From positions 124,001 to 188,000 of the forward strand of contig JAFLEI010000008.1 of the NCBI GenBank assembly GCA_017301975.1: a DNA stretch of 64,000 nt. Reading direction: 5' to 3'. The notes under the pieces were generated by a model. The model did no database searches. It had not been told where the DNA came from and was given only the letters and a program-made list of their open reading frames with translations. The stretch is from Verrucomicrobiota bacterium (GTDB lineage: Bacteria > Verrucomicrobiota > Verrucomicrobiia > Verrucomicrobiales > Verrucomicrobiaceae). A program made the position numbers and the translations under genes. Below, piece after piece: positions 36,498 through 45,201 of this stretch; position 1 is the stretch's first letter; each line of letters opens with the position of its first letter.

Positions 36498-38675
36498 ATG
36501 TCTGTTTTTCGGCTTAACACGGAGTACAATCCCCAGGGAGATCAGGCGCAGGCGATTGCGAAGCTGACGAAGTCGGTGCGTGCGGGGAACCGGCACCAAA
36601 CGCTGATGGGGGTGACGGGTTCGGGGAAGACGTTTACGATGGCGAACATCATCGCGGAGGTGGGGAGGCCGGCGCTGGTTTTCTCGCACAACAAGACGCT
36701 GGCGGCGCAGCTGTACTCGGAGTTTAAGAACTTTTTCCCGAATAATGCGGTCGAGTACTTTGTGAGCTACTTCGACTACTACCAGCCGGAGGCGTACATC
36801 GCGCGGACGGACACGTTCATTGAGAAGGACAGCGCGGTGAATGATGAGATCGAGCGGCTGCGGCTGGCGAGCATGGGGGCTCTCATTACACGGCAGGACA
36901 CGATCATCGTGGCGAGTGTGTCGTGCATCTATGGTTTGGGTTCTCCCGAAGATTATGAGGGGATGATGCTGCCGCTGAACGTGGGGCAGCAGATGACGCG
37001 GGAGACGCTGCTGACGAAGCTGGTGGACATGCTGTATGAGCGGAATGACGTGCAGCTGACGCGCGGGAAATTCCGGGCGCGGGGGGATGTGATCGAGATT
37101 GTGCCGGCGTATCTGGAGAACGAGGCGATCCGGATTGAGTTTTTTGGCGATGAGATTGACCGGATCAGCGCGGTGGATGTGCTGACGGGAACGGTGACGC
37201 TGAAGCTGCCGAGCTACACGATTTTCCCCGCGAAGCAGTTCGTGACGCCGGGGGACAAGATGCGCAATGCCATCGTGAAGATCCGCGAGGAGATGGAGGA
37301 GCGGGTGGCGTGGTTTGAGAAGGAGGGGAAGCTGCTGGAAGCGCAGCGGATCAAGATGCGGACGCAGTATGACATCGAGATGATGCAGGAGATGGGCTTC
37401 TGCCAGGGGATCGAGAACTACAGCCGGCACCTGACGGGGCGTGCACCGGGGGCGACGCCGGGGACGCTGCTGGATTTCTTCAAGGAGCCGCCGCTGATGT
37501 TCATCGACGAGAGCCACGTGACGATCCCGCAGATCGGCGGGATGTATGAAGGGGACAAATCACGCAAGACGGTGCTGGTGGAGCATGGGTTCCGGCTGCC
37601 GAGCGCGTTGGACAACCGGCCGCTGCGGTTTGAGGAGTTCATGGGGAAGGTGGGGCAGCTTGTTTATGTGAGTGCGACGCCGGCGCGGTTTGAGATTGAG
37701 AACAGCGTGGTGGGGAACGCGGGGTACATCGCGAAGGCTACGGATGCGCTGCCGATGACGCGGACGGTGAAGATCAGCGGGAGCGCGGAGCCGATTGATA
37801 AGTTTGATGTGACGACGAAAGGGCGTGCGTTGGTGGTGGAGCAGGTGATCAGGCCGACGGGTCTGCTGGACCCGATCATCACGATCAAGCCGCTGAAGGG
37901 GCAGATTGATGAGACGATCGAGCTGTGCCGCCAGCGTGTGGAGAAGCGGGAGCGTGTGCTGGTGACGACGCTGACGAAGCGGACGGCGGAGGATTTGACG
38001 GACTACCTGCGCAATCTGGACTTCAAGGTGCGGTATCTGCATAGCGACATTGATGCGATTGAGCGGGTGGAGATTTTGAGAAGCCTGCGAGCGGGAGACT
38101 GCGATGTGCTGGTGGGGATCAACCTGCTGCGTGAGGGGCTGGATCTGCCGGAGGTGAGCCTGGTGTGCATCTTGGATGCGGACAAAGAGGGCTTTCTGCG
38201 CAGTGAGTCGTCACTGATCCAGACGGCGGGGCGTGCGGCGCGGCATGTGAACGGGGAGGTGGTGCTGTTTGCGGATCTGCAGACGAAGAGCATCCAGCAA
38301 CTGCTGAGCATCAGCGGGTATCGGCGTCAGGTGCAGATGGAGCACAACGAGAAGCATGGGATCACGCCCCAGACGGTGCAGCGCGCGGTGCAGGAGAGTC
38401 TGCAAATCTTGGGCAAGGCGCGTGAGGTGGAGGAAAGCGTGGTGCGCGAAGGCGGCGGGGACTTTGCGATCACGGAGACGATCCGTGAGCTGGAGCAGGA
38501 GATGGGCGAGGCGGCGGTAAAGCTGGAGTATGAACGCGCGGCGCTGCTGCGGGACCAGATTCGGGAGCTGAAGAAGCGGGCGGGGCTGAATGCGGATGAT
38601 AGCGGGGCGCTGCCGGCGCAGAGGAAGAATGTGAGCTATGCGAAGCCGAAGCGAGGTGGGCGGAAGGGGAAGTAG
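36498..38675 (+). CDS. uvrB: Excinuclease ABC subunit B
   Basis: The protein has 725 residues. UvrB verifies damage and loads UvrC in nucleotide excision repair. The P-loop is GVTGSGKT at about 37-44, the damage-inserting hairpin is FDYYQPEAYI, motif II is IDESHVTIPQ, and motif VI is QTAGRAARH. The C-terminal UVR coiled coil, which binds UvrC, is residues about 650-690 (ELEQEMGEAAVKLEYERAA). Codons are strongly G-ending, unlike + strand genes left of 35 kb. No lexA-like box was recognised upstream. Confidence 0.97.
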   Translation: MSVFRLNTEYNPQGDQAQAIAKLTKSVRAGNRHQTLMGVTGSGKTFTMANIIAEVGRPALVFSHNKTLAAQLYSEFKNFFPNNAVEYFVSYFDYYQPEAYIARTDTFIEKDSAVNDEIERLRLASMGALITRQDTIIVASVSCIYGLGSPEDYEGMMLPLNVGQQMTRETLLTKLVDMLYERNDVQLTRGKFRARGDVIEIVPAYLENEAIRIEFFGDEIDRISAVDVLTGTVTLKLPSYTIFPAKQFVTPGDKMRNAIVKIREEMEERVAWFEKEGKLLEAQRIKMRTQYDIEMMQEMGFCQGIENYSRHLTGRAPGATPGTLLDFFKEPPLMFIDESHVTIPQIGGMYEGDKSRKTVLVEHGFRLPSALDNRPLRFEEFMGKVGQLVYVSATPARFEIENSVVGNAGYIAKATDALPMTRTVKISGSAEPIDKFDVTTKGRALVVEQVIRPTGLLDPIITIKPLKGQIDETIELCRQRVEKRERVLVTTLTKRTAEDLTDYLRNLDFKVRYLHSDIDAIERVEILRSLRAGDCDVLVGINLLREGLDLPEVSLVCILDADKEGFLRSESSLIQTAGRAARHVNGEVVLFADLQTKSIQQLLSISGYRRQVQMEHNEKHGITPQTVQRAVQESLQILGKAREVEESVVREGGGDFAITETIRELEQEMGEAAVKLEYERAALLRDQIRELKKRAGLNADDSGALPAQRKNVSYAKPKRGGRKGK

Positions 38676-38769
38676 GGGGGGAGTGATGGAAACGGTGCAT
38701 TGGCCAGTGCAATGAAATCATGCAGAGGATCAATGAGGGAATAGGCGGGTGGTCGAGCATCTTTTCCCC

Positions 38770-38970
38770 ATGAAAACGAAACTTATCCGACCCCTTCTCT
38801 TTCTCATTGCCGGCCTGAATTTGAGCGGTTGCGCTAGTGCCGGACTCGAATTTCGGAACTCGTTCCGTGGCAGTGTGACGCCTGGGGAACGCATCGTGGC
38901 GGGAGCTTTTGATGTGGTGACGCTGCCTGTACAAGTGCCTGTTATTGTGGCGATGAAGCTTTCCGAGTGA
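38770..38970 (+). CDS. Small lipoprotein of unknown function
   Basis: The protein has 66 residues from the ATG at 38770. A signal peptide ends in the lipobox LSGC at about 19-22 and the mature part is only about 45 residues, with RGSVTPGERIVAGAFDVVTLPVQVPV. The pattern of a lipid anchor followed by a short amphipathic segment resembles small outer-membrane lipoproteins, but I know no family. It is followed after 33 bases by the Gfo/Idh/MocA gene. Confidence 0.6.
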   Translation: MKTKLIRPLLFLIAGLNLSGCASAGLEFRNSFRGSVTPGERIVAGAFDVVTLPVQVPVIVAMKLSE

Positions 38971-39003
38971 GGAACGGGGGGCTGGCGCCGTTTGAGAGTG
39001 ACC

Positions 39004-40029
39004 ATGATGAAACGACGCACCTTTATTCTTGCCTGTGGTTCGACTGCTTTTGCTTCTGCCTCTGCTGCCGGTGGCGGTGACAGATTGAAGATTGGGCAGA
39101 TCGGGACGGAGCATGCGCATGCGGCGGGGAAGATGGCGGCGATGCGGGCTTTGCCGGAGCTTTGGGAGGTGGTGGGCGTGGTGGCGAAGGAGAAAGGGTA
39201 TGAGGGGGTGCCGACGCTGACGGAGGAGAAGCTGCTGGGGACGCCGGATTTGAAGGCGGTGGCGGTGGAGACGCGGATGGAGGATGCGTGCGCGACGGCG
39301 CTGCGGTGCATCGAGGCGGGGAAGCATGTGCATCTGGACAAGCCGGGGGCGCTGAAGCATGACGAATTTAAGGCGATGCGGCTGGAGGCGGAGAAGCGCG
39401 GGCTGACGGTGCAGATGGGGTATATGCTGCGATACAATCCGGCGTTTGAGCTGCTGTTTCAGGCGGTGCGCGAGGGGTGGCTGGGGGAGATCACGGAGAT
39501 CGATGCGGCGATGGGGAAGCTGGGGGATGCGAAGCAGCGCGGGATTTTGGGAGCGCTGCCTGGCGGCGGGCTTTTTGAGCTGGGCTGCCATGTGATCGAT
39601 GCGGTGGTGACGATCCTGGGCAAGCCGCAGGGGGTGACCGCTTTTTCAACGCCGACGCAGGGCGATGGGGTGAAGGACAACCAGATGGCGGTGCTGCAGT
39701 ATGCGAAGGCGACTGCGGTGGTGCGGGTGAATCATGCGGACCCGTTTGGTGGGCCGCGCCGGAGGTTTAATGTGACGGGGACGGAAGGGACGTTTGAGAT
39801 TTTGCCGATGGAGAGCGGGAAGGTGAATCTGTCGCTGACGAAGGCGCGGGGGAGCTACAAGAAGGGGACGCAGTCGTTTCAGCTGGAGGTGCCGAAGGAT
39901 CGGTATGCGGGGGAGTTTACGGATCTGGCGCAGGTGGTGCGCGGGGAGAAGAAGCTGGCGTGGGATGCGGCGCATGACATCAGCGTGCATGAGACGGTGA
40001 TGCGGGCGGCGGGGGTGTGGGAGGGGTGA
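39004..40029 (+). CDS. Gfo/Idh/MocA family oxidoreductase, probably exported
   Basis: The protein has 341 residues from the ATG at 39004. It begins MMKRRTFILACGSTAFA, a twin-arginine-like signal. The Rossmann part starts at about 30 (LKIGQIGTEHAHAAGKM) and contains the family motif HLDKPGALKHDE, here with DKPG in place of EKP. The C-terminal alpha/beta domain starts near 125 (YNPAFELLFQAVREGWLG). Such enzymes oxidise or reduce sugars and derivatives with bound NAD(P). Exported members are common in Planctomycetes and Verrucomicrobia. The substrate is unknown. Confidence 0.8.
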   Translation: MMKRRTFILACGSTAFASASAAGGGDRLKIGQIGTEHAHAAGKMAAMRALPELWEVVGVVAKEKGYEGVPTLTEEKLLGTPDLKAVAVETRMEDACATALRCIEAGKHVHLDKPGALKHDEFKAMRLEAEKRGLTVQMGYMLRYNPAFELLFQAVREGWLGEITEIDAAMGKLGDAKQRGILGALPGGGLFELGCHVIDAVVTILGKPQGVTAFSTPTQGDGVKDNQMAVLQYAKATAVVRVNHADPFGGPRRRFNVTGTEGTFEILPMESGKVNLSLTKARGSYKKGTQSFQLEVPKDRYAGEFTDLAQVVRGEKKLAWDAAHDISVHETVMRAAGVWEG

Positions 40030-40158
40030 GGGGGCGGTGGCTGAACGGTTGTTTTGAGAAGGCCCGAGGACGGAGAAGTCGAGGGAGCTACCGTCGCAGG
40101 CGTGCGGCGGAGCGGGGTGCAGACGCTGCTGGTGAATCCTGCGTGCGGTAGAAGTGCT

Positions 40159-40260
40159 GGGTTTGCTTTCCAGATTCGTTTGCGGAAAACCCAGGGCGGC
40201 GCTCGCTGAGGCTCGCTTGCTCTGGGCTGCGGTAGGTCGCCCCATTGGGGCTGCAGAGAG
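40159..40260 (+). repeat. Dispersed repeat family A, copy 2
   Basis: It contains in order GGGTTTGCTTTCCAGAT, ACCCAGGGCGGCGCTCGCTG, AGGCTCG, CTCTGGGCTGCG and CCCATTGGGG. The same blocks occur in copies 1, 3 and 4. Confidence 0.7.
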
Positions 40261-40307
40261 GGAATGACCGTGAAGGTTCGCCGACTCTGGACGTGAAGAG
40301 AGCGCTT

Positions 40308-40346
40308 CCTTGTTGCACCGCAACAAGGCTACTTTGATGGCACGAC
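40308..40346 (-). repeat. Dispersed repeat family B, copy 2
   Basis: The hairpin is CCTTGTTGC/GCAACAAGG with a 3-base loop and is followed on the + strand by CTACTTTGATGG, matching copies 1 and 3 on the opposite strand. Confidence 0.65.
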
Positions 40347-40510
40347 GCAGTCGGGCTGGTACTGCGGCTCTCCGTAGCCTCTGGTTGGGAGCGGGGTTAT
40401 GACGAGAATGTCCAAGCCATCCAAACCTGCGGCATTGGAATGCCGCAGTCCCAGGGGCGCTGGGTGTTTGCGGGAGCGCTCGTTGCGGGCAGGAGTGCCC
40501 GCATCACTTT

Positions 40511-41308
40511 TTACTGGGTGGCGAACTTGGTGAGGAGGCCGCGTTTGCGGGTGAGATTGAGGACCCAGAGGAAGAGCCATCCGGCGAGGGCGAGGTAGAG
40601 GACGTTCAGACCGGCCGAGTACCAGAGGTAATCCCACTTCATGGTGCCGGATTTCATGACGTCGCGCATGCCTTCGAAGATGTAGGTGGGAGGGAAGCAC
40701 CAAGCGATGGGACGGGACCAGGCGGGCATGTCTTCAACGCGGTAAAAGACGGCGACGACGGGCTGGAAGAAGAAGGGGATGGCCCAGGCGAGGGATTCGG
40801 CGGCGAGGCCCCAGCGGAGGATCAGCGCGGTGGAGATCATGCCGAGGGACCAGCCAAAGAGCATGAGGTTCAGGAAGAAGGGAATGAGCCACCAGCTGAG
40901 CTGGAAGATGTTGAAGGCATAACCGAACCAGGAGATGAAGCTGAGCACGACGGCGGTGATGAGGATGCGCAGCATGCCGACGATGAAGGTGGCACTGATG
41001 TACTCGGACGAGCGCACGGGGGCGACGAAGATGTTGAGGAGATTGCGCGTCCAGACGTCTTCGAGGAAGGAGATGGCGACGCCCTGCTGGGCGCGGAACA
41101 TGATGTCCCAGAGGATCATGCCGCCGAGGAAGAAGAGGACGTAGCTGCCGAATTCGGGGTTGGTGTTCTTCTGGATGAAGACGGTCACGTTTCCCCAGAC
41201 GACGAGGTCAACGACGGGCCAGAAGGCGAGCTCGACGAGGCGCATGGGACTGCGGGCGTAAAGGAACAGGTAGCGCATTACGAGGGCGCTGATGATGCGG
41301 AAATTCAT
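40511..41308 (-). CDS. ABC-2 type transporter permease
   Basis: The protein has 265 residues and about six membrane segments, for example VLFFLGGMILWDIMF, ILITAVVLSFISWFGYAF and LMLFGWSLGMISTALIL. The soluble start and the run of helices fit ABC-2 exporter permeases, which move lipids, glycans or drugs out of the cell. Its ATG overlaps the stop of the ATPase gene by four bases (ATGA), so the two form a coupled exporter. The cargo is not indicated by neighbours. Confidence 0.8.
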   Translation of the reverse strand: MNFRIISALVMRYLFLYARSPMRLVELAFWPVVDLVVWGNVTVFIQKNTNPEFGSYVLFFLGGMILWDIMFRAQQGVAISFLEDVWTRNLLNIFVAPVRSSEYISATFIVGMLRILITAVVLSFISWFGYAFNIFQLSWWLIPFFLNLMLFGWSLGMISTALILRWGLAAESLAWAIPFFFQPVVAVFYRVEDMPAWSRPIAWCFPPTYIFEGMRDVMKSGTMKWDYLWYSAGLNVLYLALAGWLFLWVLNLTRKRGLLTKFATQ

Positions 41309-42090
41309 AGGGCTGACTCTTCTTTCTTGGGTTCGTCGAGAAGCTCGCCGTCGCGGGCGATCTTGATGAAGACGTCTTCGAGGTTGTCGCTGCTGGACTG
41401 GGCGACGATGTCTGCGGGGGTGCCTTCGCAGACGATCTTGCCTTTATGCAGGAAGATGACGCGGTCGCAGACTTCCTCGATGTCGCGCATGTTGTGGGAG
41501 GTGTAGAGGATGGCGATGTTGCGCTCGCGCTGGACTTTGCGGACGACTTTGCGGACTTTGTCGGCGATGTCGGGGTCGAGGCTGGCGGTGGGCTCGTCGA
41601 GCATCAGCAACTCGGGGTCGTTGAGGAAGGCTTTGACGAGATTGACGCGGGTGGACTCGCCTGCGGAGAGCTGGCCGGTGACGCGTTTGCTGAGGTGGGA
41701 GATTTCGAGGAGCTCCATGAGCTCGGCGATTTTTTTCTTCGGATTCGGCACGCCGTAGATGCGGGCGAAGACGCTGAGGTTTTGCCAGACGAGGAGGTTG
41801 CCGGGGAGAGCGGTGTAGGCGGAGGAGAAGTTGGAGCGCTGGAGGATGCTGATGCGATTGGCCTGCAGGGGAAGGCCGAAGGCGTTCAACTCGCCTGAGG
41901 TCGGCAGGGTGAGGCCGAGGAGGCAGTTCATGGCGGTGGTCTTGCCGGCACCGTTGGCACCGAGGAGGCCGAGGACTTCGCCGCGATGGAGCTTGAAGCT
42001 GAAGCTGTCGAGCGCCTTGACGCCGTCGAACTCACGGGTGAGATCGCGGGCTTCGAGGATGACTTCGCGGGGGTCGGGGGAGGGGGGCAT
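41305..42090 (-). CDS. ABC transporter ATP-binding protein
   Basis: The protein has 261 residues. Walker A is GANGAGKTT, the signature is LSAGES, Walker B is LLMLDEPTASLDPD and the switch His is in YTSHNM. It is the energising subunit of the exporter whose permease follows with a four-base overlap. Order (ATPase then ABC-2 permease) and a single permease point to an export system. About 140 bases upstream lie repeats of the intergenic families. Confidence 0.9.
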   Translation of the reverse strand: MPPSPDPREVILEARDLTREFDGVKALDSFSFKLHRGEVLGLLGANGAGKTTAMNCLLGLTLPTSGELNAFGLPLQANRISILQRSNFSSAYTALPGNLLVWQNLSVFARIYGVPNPKKKIAELMELLEISHLSKRVTGQLSAGESTRVNLVKAFLNDPELLMLDEPTASLDPDIADKVRKVVRKVQRERNIAILYTSHNMRDIEEVCDRVIFLHKGKIVCEGTPADIVAQSSSDNLEDVFIKIARDGELLDEPKKEESAL

Positions 42091-42183
42091 GCGCGGTGTG
42101 AACGGGGACGGCGGCGGTCAAATGACGAATGACGAATGGGCCGGGCGGACTGAAGAAGGCGGAGGGCGGGTTTGAGAGGGGGA

Positions 42184-42220
42184 CCTTGTTGCACAGCAAC
42201 AAGGTTACTTTGCTGCGCCG
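42184..42220 (-). repeat. Dispersed repeat family B, copy 3
   Basis: The hairpin CCTTGTTGC/GCAACAAGG is followed on the + strand by TTACTTTGCTGCGC. Read on the minus strand it starts GCGCAGCAAAGTAACC like copy 1. It sits 13 bases after the stop of the inositol monophosphatase gene. Confidence 0.65.
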
Positions 42221-42232
42221 GATCGCGTGGGC

Positions 42233-42991
42233 TTAGAGGTAGTCTTCGATGGGGAGCTTGCCGTTGGAGGCGCAGATGAACATGGTGCCGGGCTTGGTGG
42301 TGCTGGGCTTGAGGGTGACTTTGCCGCCGCCCATTTCGACCATGAGCTGGCCGGCGGCGATGTCCCAGAGGCTGATCTGCTCTTCGACGTAGGCGTCGAG
42401 GCGGCCGGTGGCGATGTAGGCCATGGCGAGGGCGGCGCTGCCGAGCATGCGGGTTTTGCGGACTTCGTAGGCGATGCGCTTGTAGCGCTCGAAGCCGAGA
42501 TCGAGGGCTTCTTTGCTTTTGGAGAAGCCGACGGTGACGACGGCTTCGGCCATTTCGGCGCGGTTGCTGACGGCGATGGGCTTGCCGTTGAGGTGGGTCT
42601 TTTCGCCCCTGATGACGGTCCAGGTTTCGTTCTGCATGGGGTCGAAGATGACGCCGATGAGGAGCTCTTTGGATTCGCGTTTGCGGGCGGCGATGGAGAC
42701 GCAGAAGTGGGGAATGCCGAAGAAGTAATTTACGGTGCCGTCGATGGGATCGACGATCCATTCGATGTCGCCGTTGCCGCCGGTTTCGCCACCTTCCTCG
42801 CCGAGAATGGCGTGGTCGGGGAAGCGGGCGAGGATCATGTCGGTGATGAGCTGCTGGGAGCGGACATCGAGCTCGAGCTTGATGTCGTGGCGCTGCATTT
42901 CGTTGACGGTGAGTTCGGAGCCGAAGTTTTCGGTGATGAGTTTTCCGGCGGCGTGGGCGGCTTCGGTGGCGGTGGCGAGGAGGTCTTTCAC
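42233..42991 (-). CDS. Inositol monophosphatase family protein
   Basis: The protein has 252 residues with a GTG start. The metal-binding motifs are GEEGGE at about 69-74, WIVDPIDGTVNY at about 83-94, and LWDIAAGQLMVEMGG near 205. Such enzymes remove phosphate from inositol phosphate or from related compounds (CysQ, FBPase-like), so the substrate is open. It overlaps coaB by four bases (GTGA), which implies translational coupling. Confidence 0.85.
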   Translation of the reverse strand: MKDLLATATEAAHAAGKLITENFGSELTVNEMQRHDIKLELDVRSQQLITDMILARFPDHAILGEEGGETGGNGDIEWIVDPIDGTVNYFFGIPHFCVSIAARKRESKELLIGVIFDPMQNETWTVIRGEKTHLNGKPIAVSNRAEMAEAVVTVGFSKSKEALDLGFERYKRIAYEVRKTRMLGSAALAMAYIATGRLDAYVEEQISLWDIAAGQLMVEMGGGKVTLKPSTTKPGTMFICASNGKLPIEDYL

Positions 42992-43638
42992 TTCGTAGCG
43001 TGGGGGGATGAGAGTCGGGAGATGTGCGCGATCAATTCGCGTGCGAGAGCGGTTTTCAACTGCCGGGGGAGGGGCATCGTTTGACCGTCGGGGAGGCAGA
43101 GGGTGACTTCGTTTTCCAGACTGTCAAACCCGATGCCGGATTGGGAGACGTCGTTGGCGATGATGAGGTCGCAGCCTTTGCGCTGGAGCTTGTCCTGGGC
43201 GTGGGCGATGAGGTTTTCGGTTTCTGCGGCGAAGCCGACGAGGAAGCCGGTGAAGGCGAACTGGGAGCGGACGGAGCCGAGGATGTCTTCGGTGCGTTCG
43301 AGTTCGAGGGTGAGGGTGTCGGCGGACTTTTTGAGTTTTTGGGGGATGATCTGCGCGGGGCGGTAGTCGGCGACGGCGGCGCTGAAGATGGCGGAGTCGC
43401 AGCCGGGGAGGTGGGTGCGGACGGCGTCGAACATTTCGCGGGCGGTTTCGATGCGGATGATTTGCACGCCGGAGGGGGCGGGGAGGGTGACGGGGCCGGA
43501 GATGAGGAGGACTTCGTGGCCGGCGGCGTGGGCGGCTTCGGCGAGGGCGTAGCCCATGCGGCCGGAGGAGCGGTTGGAGAGGAAGCGCACGGGGTCGATG
43601 GGCTCGCGGGTGGGGCCGGCGGTGATGAGGAGGCGCAT
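42988..43638 (-). CDS. coaB: Stand-alone phosphopantothenoylcysteine synthetase domain
   Basis: The protein has 216 residues from the ATG at 43638; a TTG at 43659 would add seven. It contains only the CoaB half of the usual CoaBC fusion: ITAGPTREPIDPVRFLSN, RSSGRMG, AAVADYRP, and the Lys-Asn region KGCDLIIANDVSQSGIGF. It would join cysteine to 4'-phosphopantothenate in coenzyme A synthesis. The decarboxylase (CoaC) is not adjacent and must be elsewhere. It is coupled to the phosphatase gene by four bases. Confidence 0.85.
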   Translation of the reverse strand: MRLLITAGPTREPIDPVRFLSNRSSGRMGYALAEAAHAAGHEVLLISGPVTLPAPSGVQIIRIETAREMFDAVRTHLPGCDSAIFSAAVADYRPAQIIPQKLKKSADTLTLELERTEDILGSVRSQFAFTGFLVGFAAETENLIAHAQDKLQRKGCDLIIANDVSQSGIGFDSLENEVTLCLPDGQTMPLPRQLKTALARELIAHISRLSSPHATK

Positions 43639-44029
43639 GGGGCGAACGTCCAGAGTCAAAGGTCAGGGGTCAAGGGTCAAGGGTCAACGATGAAGAGAGA
43701 ACTGGTGTTGGAGCGCTGTGTGATCATGGCGCAAAAGCGCGGCGGAGTTCATCGCAGGCGCTGCTGGTGACCTCTGAGTGTTGCGAGGCGGTGGGTTTGC
43801 TTCCCGGATGGTCTTGTCTGGTACCAGGGTAGCCTCGCTGAGGCTCGGCAACCCTTCGCTATGATGCACAGCTCCGTTGGAGCTGGTGTGCGGGGGGGGT
43901 GAAGGATGTTTGTCACTGGTGATGCTGCAAACCTGACTGAACGAAGGCGGGACGCCTCGAGCCGTTGACAGGCCTGGAGGCCTATCCTCCGGGCGCGGGG
44001 CGCTTCGAGCTGACTGGCAGGCCGGAGGG
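43639..44029. other. Intergenic region with repeat copy, no gene seen
   Basis: Right next to coaB are tandem 7-base units (GGGTCAA, three in a row at about 43664-43686). A family A repeat is at 43793-43890. Two GC-rich stretches resembling GGCCTGGAGGCCTATCCTCC and GGCCGGAGGGCTATGCTCC lie at about 43971-43990 and 44020-44040. No gene is supported. Confidence 0.6.
43793..43890 (+). repeat. Dispersed repeat family A, copy 3
   Basis: It contains GGGTTTGCTTCCCGGAT, ACCAGGGTAGCCTCGCTGAG, GCTCGGCAACCCTTCG and CTCCGTTGGAGCT in the same order as the other copies. Confidence 0.65.
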
Positions 44030-44719
44030 CTATGCTCCGGGGACGGTGAGGGGGCGGCCGTTGTCTTTGGGGGCGAGTTTGATGAAGTAGGGGACGGCGC
44101 GGCGGGCCCAGTCGGCGGCGTCGGGGAAGTCGCCTGCGCTGCTGCCGAAGGTGCTGCGGAGCATGTCGGTGTCGATGATGCCGGGGTTCATGGGGATGAC
44201 GGCGACTTTGCCGCCGGTGTCCTGGGCGGTGGCCATGGAGAGGCCTTCGATGGCGTATTTGGTGGCGCAGTAGGGGGCGACGTCGGAGGCGGTGCTGCGA
44301 CCCCAGTCGGAGGAGAAATTGACGATGACGCCGGTGCCGCGCTTCAGCATGGCGGGGAGAAGGTGGCGCATCATGGCGGCGGGGCCTTTGATGTTGATGT
44401 CCACGATGCGGCTGAAGTCTTCGGCGCTGGTTTCCCAGAGGGGCGCGTTGGGGGTGATGATGGCGGCGTTGTTGAGGACGAGGTCGGGCGGGCCGGAGTG
44501 TTTGAGGATGGAGGCGCAGAAGGCGGCGATGTCGGATTCGCGTGAGACGTCGCAGGTCTGGAAGAGGTGGGGTGTGGGGAACGAGCGGGAGAGGTCGGCG
44601 ATCTGGGCGGTGTTGCGACCGCAGCCGATCACGTTCCATCCGGCTTTGATGAAGAGGGGGACCATGGCGCGGCCGAGTCCGCGGGTGCAGCCGGTGATGA
44701 CGACGGTTTTGGGGGGCAT
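44030..44719 (-). CDS. Short-chain dehydrogenase/reductase
   Basis: The protein has 229 residues. The cofactor loop is TGCTRGLG at about 9-16, NNAA is at about 87-90, and the catalytic set is Ser in NFSSDWG plus YCATK. The Arg in GCGRN suggests NADP rather than NAD. Members oxidise or reduce many alcohols and ketones and the substrate is not indicated. It stands alone between repeat-rich gaps. Confidence 0.85.
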   Translation of the reverse strand: MPPKTVVITGCTRGLGRAMVPLFIKAGWNVIGCGRNTAQIADLSRSFPTPHLFQTCDVSRESDIAAFCASILKHSGPPDLVLNNAAIITPNAPLWETSAEDFSRIVDINIKGPAAMMRHLLPAMLKRGTGVIVNFSSDWGRSTASDVAPYCATKYAIEGLSMATAQDTGGKVAVIPMNPGIIDTDMLRSTFGSSAGDFPDAADWARRAVPYFIKLAPKDNGRPLTVPGA

Positions 44720-44761
44720 GGCGGGGGCGTTGGGTTACGCGGTGCTGTTTTGACGGGATTT

Positions 44762-44882
44762 ACAGGATTCCAGAATTAACAAGATTTGGGGGGGCGTGGT
44801 TTGAGAGTGCCGTTTCGAAAGGTCGCTCTTTTGTTCAGAACGGGCAATCCTGCATCATCCTGAAATCTTGTTAATCCTGTCT
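44762..44882. repeat. Inverted pair of repeat family C
   Basis: ACAGGATT plus ATTAACAAGATTT at 44762-44787 is mirrored by AAATCTTGTTAATCCTGT at 44863-44880. The arms, separated by about 75 bases, could form a long hairpin between the SDR and the small gene. Confidence 0.65.
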
Positions 44883-44968
44883 AGGAAACGCCAAGAGACC
44901 TTTTGGGGTGGCAGCAGCGCACTGACGGGGCAGCGTCGATCATTTTGGTTCCCCTTAACTCACAGCCG

Positions 44969-45187
44969 CTATTTATCGTCGGCGGAAGGATCAAAGGGCT
45001 TGTTGAAGGGCGGGCCGCGCTCGCCGTCGTAGGTTTCGCGGAGGTATTCGTCGCCTTCGCTTTTCTTGCGGCGGATGTTTTTTGGGGCCACGAGATTGCC
45101 CACCCGGCGGCGTTCGGCGCGGCCGGCCTGCCACTGGTCCCAAGTCCAGGTGCGGTCTGGACTGGATTTGAGTTTGGAAGGGGTCAT
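44969..45187 (-). CDS. Small hypothetical protein next to a nucleotidyltransferase-like gene
   Basis: The protein has 72 residues from the ATG at 45187. A TTG at 45205 in the same frame overlaps the upstream stop (TTGA) and could be the true coupled start. The protein is basic in the middle (RAERRRVGNLV, KNIRRKK) and ends FDPSADDK. I do not recognise it. The close spacing to the gene upstream suggests a two-gene unit. Confidence 0.5.
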   Translation of the reverse strand: MTPSKLKSSPDRTWTWDQWQAGRAERRRVGNLVAPKNIRRKKSEGDEYLRETYDGERGPPFNKPFDPSADDK

Positions 45188-45201
45188 GGGAAGATCGTAG
45201 C

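Larger units (their letters stand above)
40030..40510. other. Intergenic region with repeat copies, no gene seen
   Basis: These 481 bases hold GGTGGCTGAACGGTTGTT at 40037-40054 (also at 47766-47783), a family A repeat at 40159-40260 and a family B hairpin at 40308-40346. Short open frames here only reflect the repeats. Confidence 0.65.
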
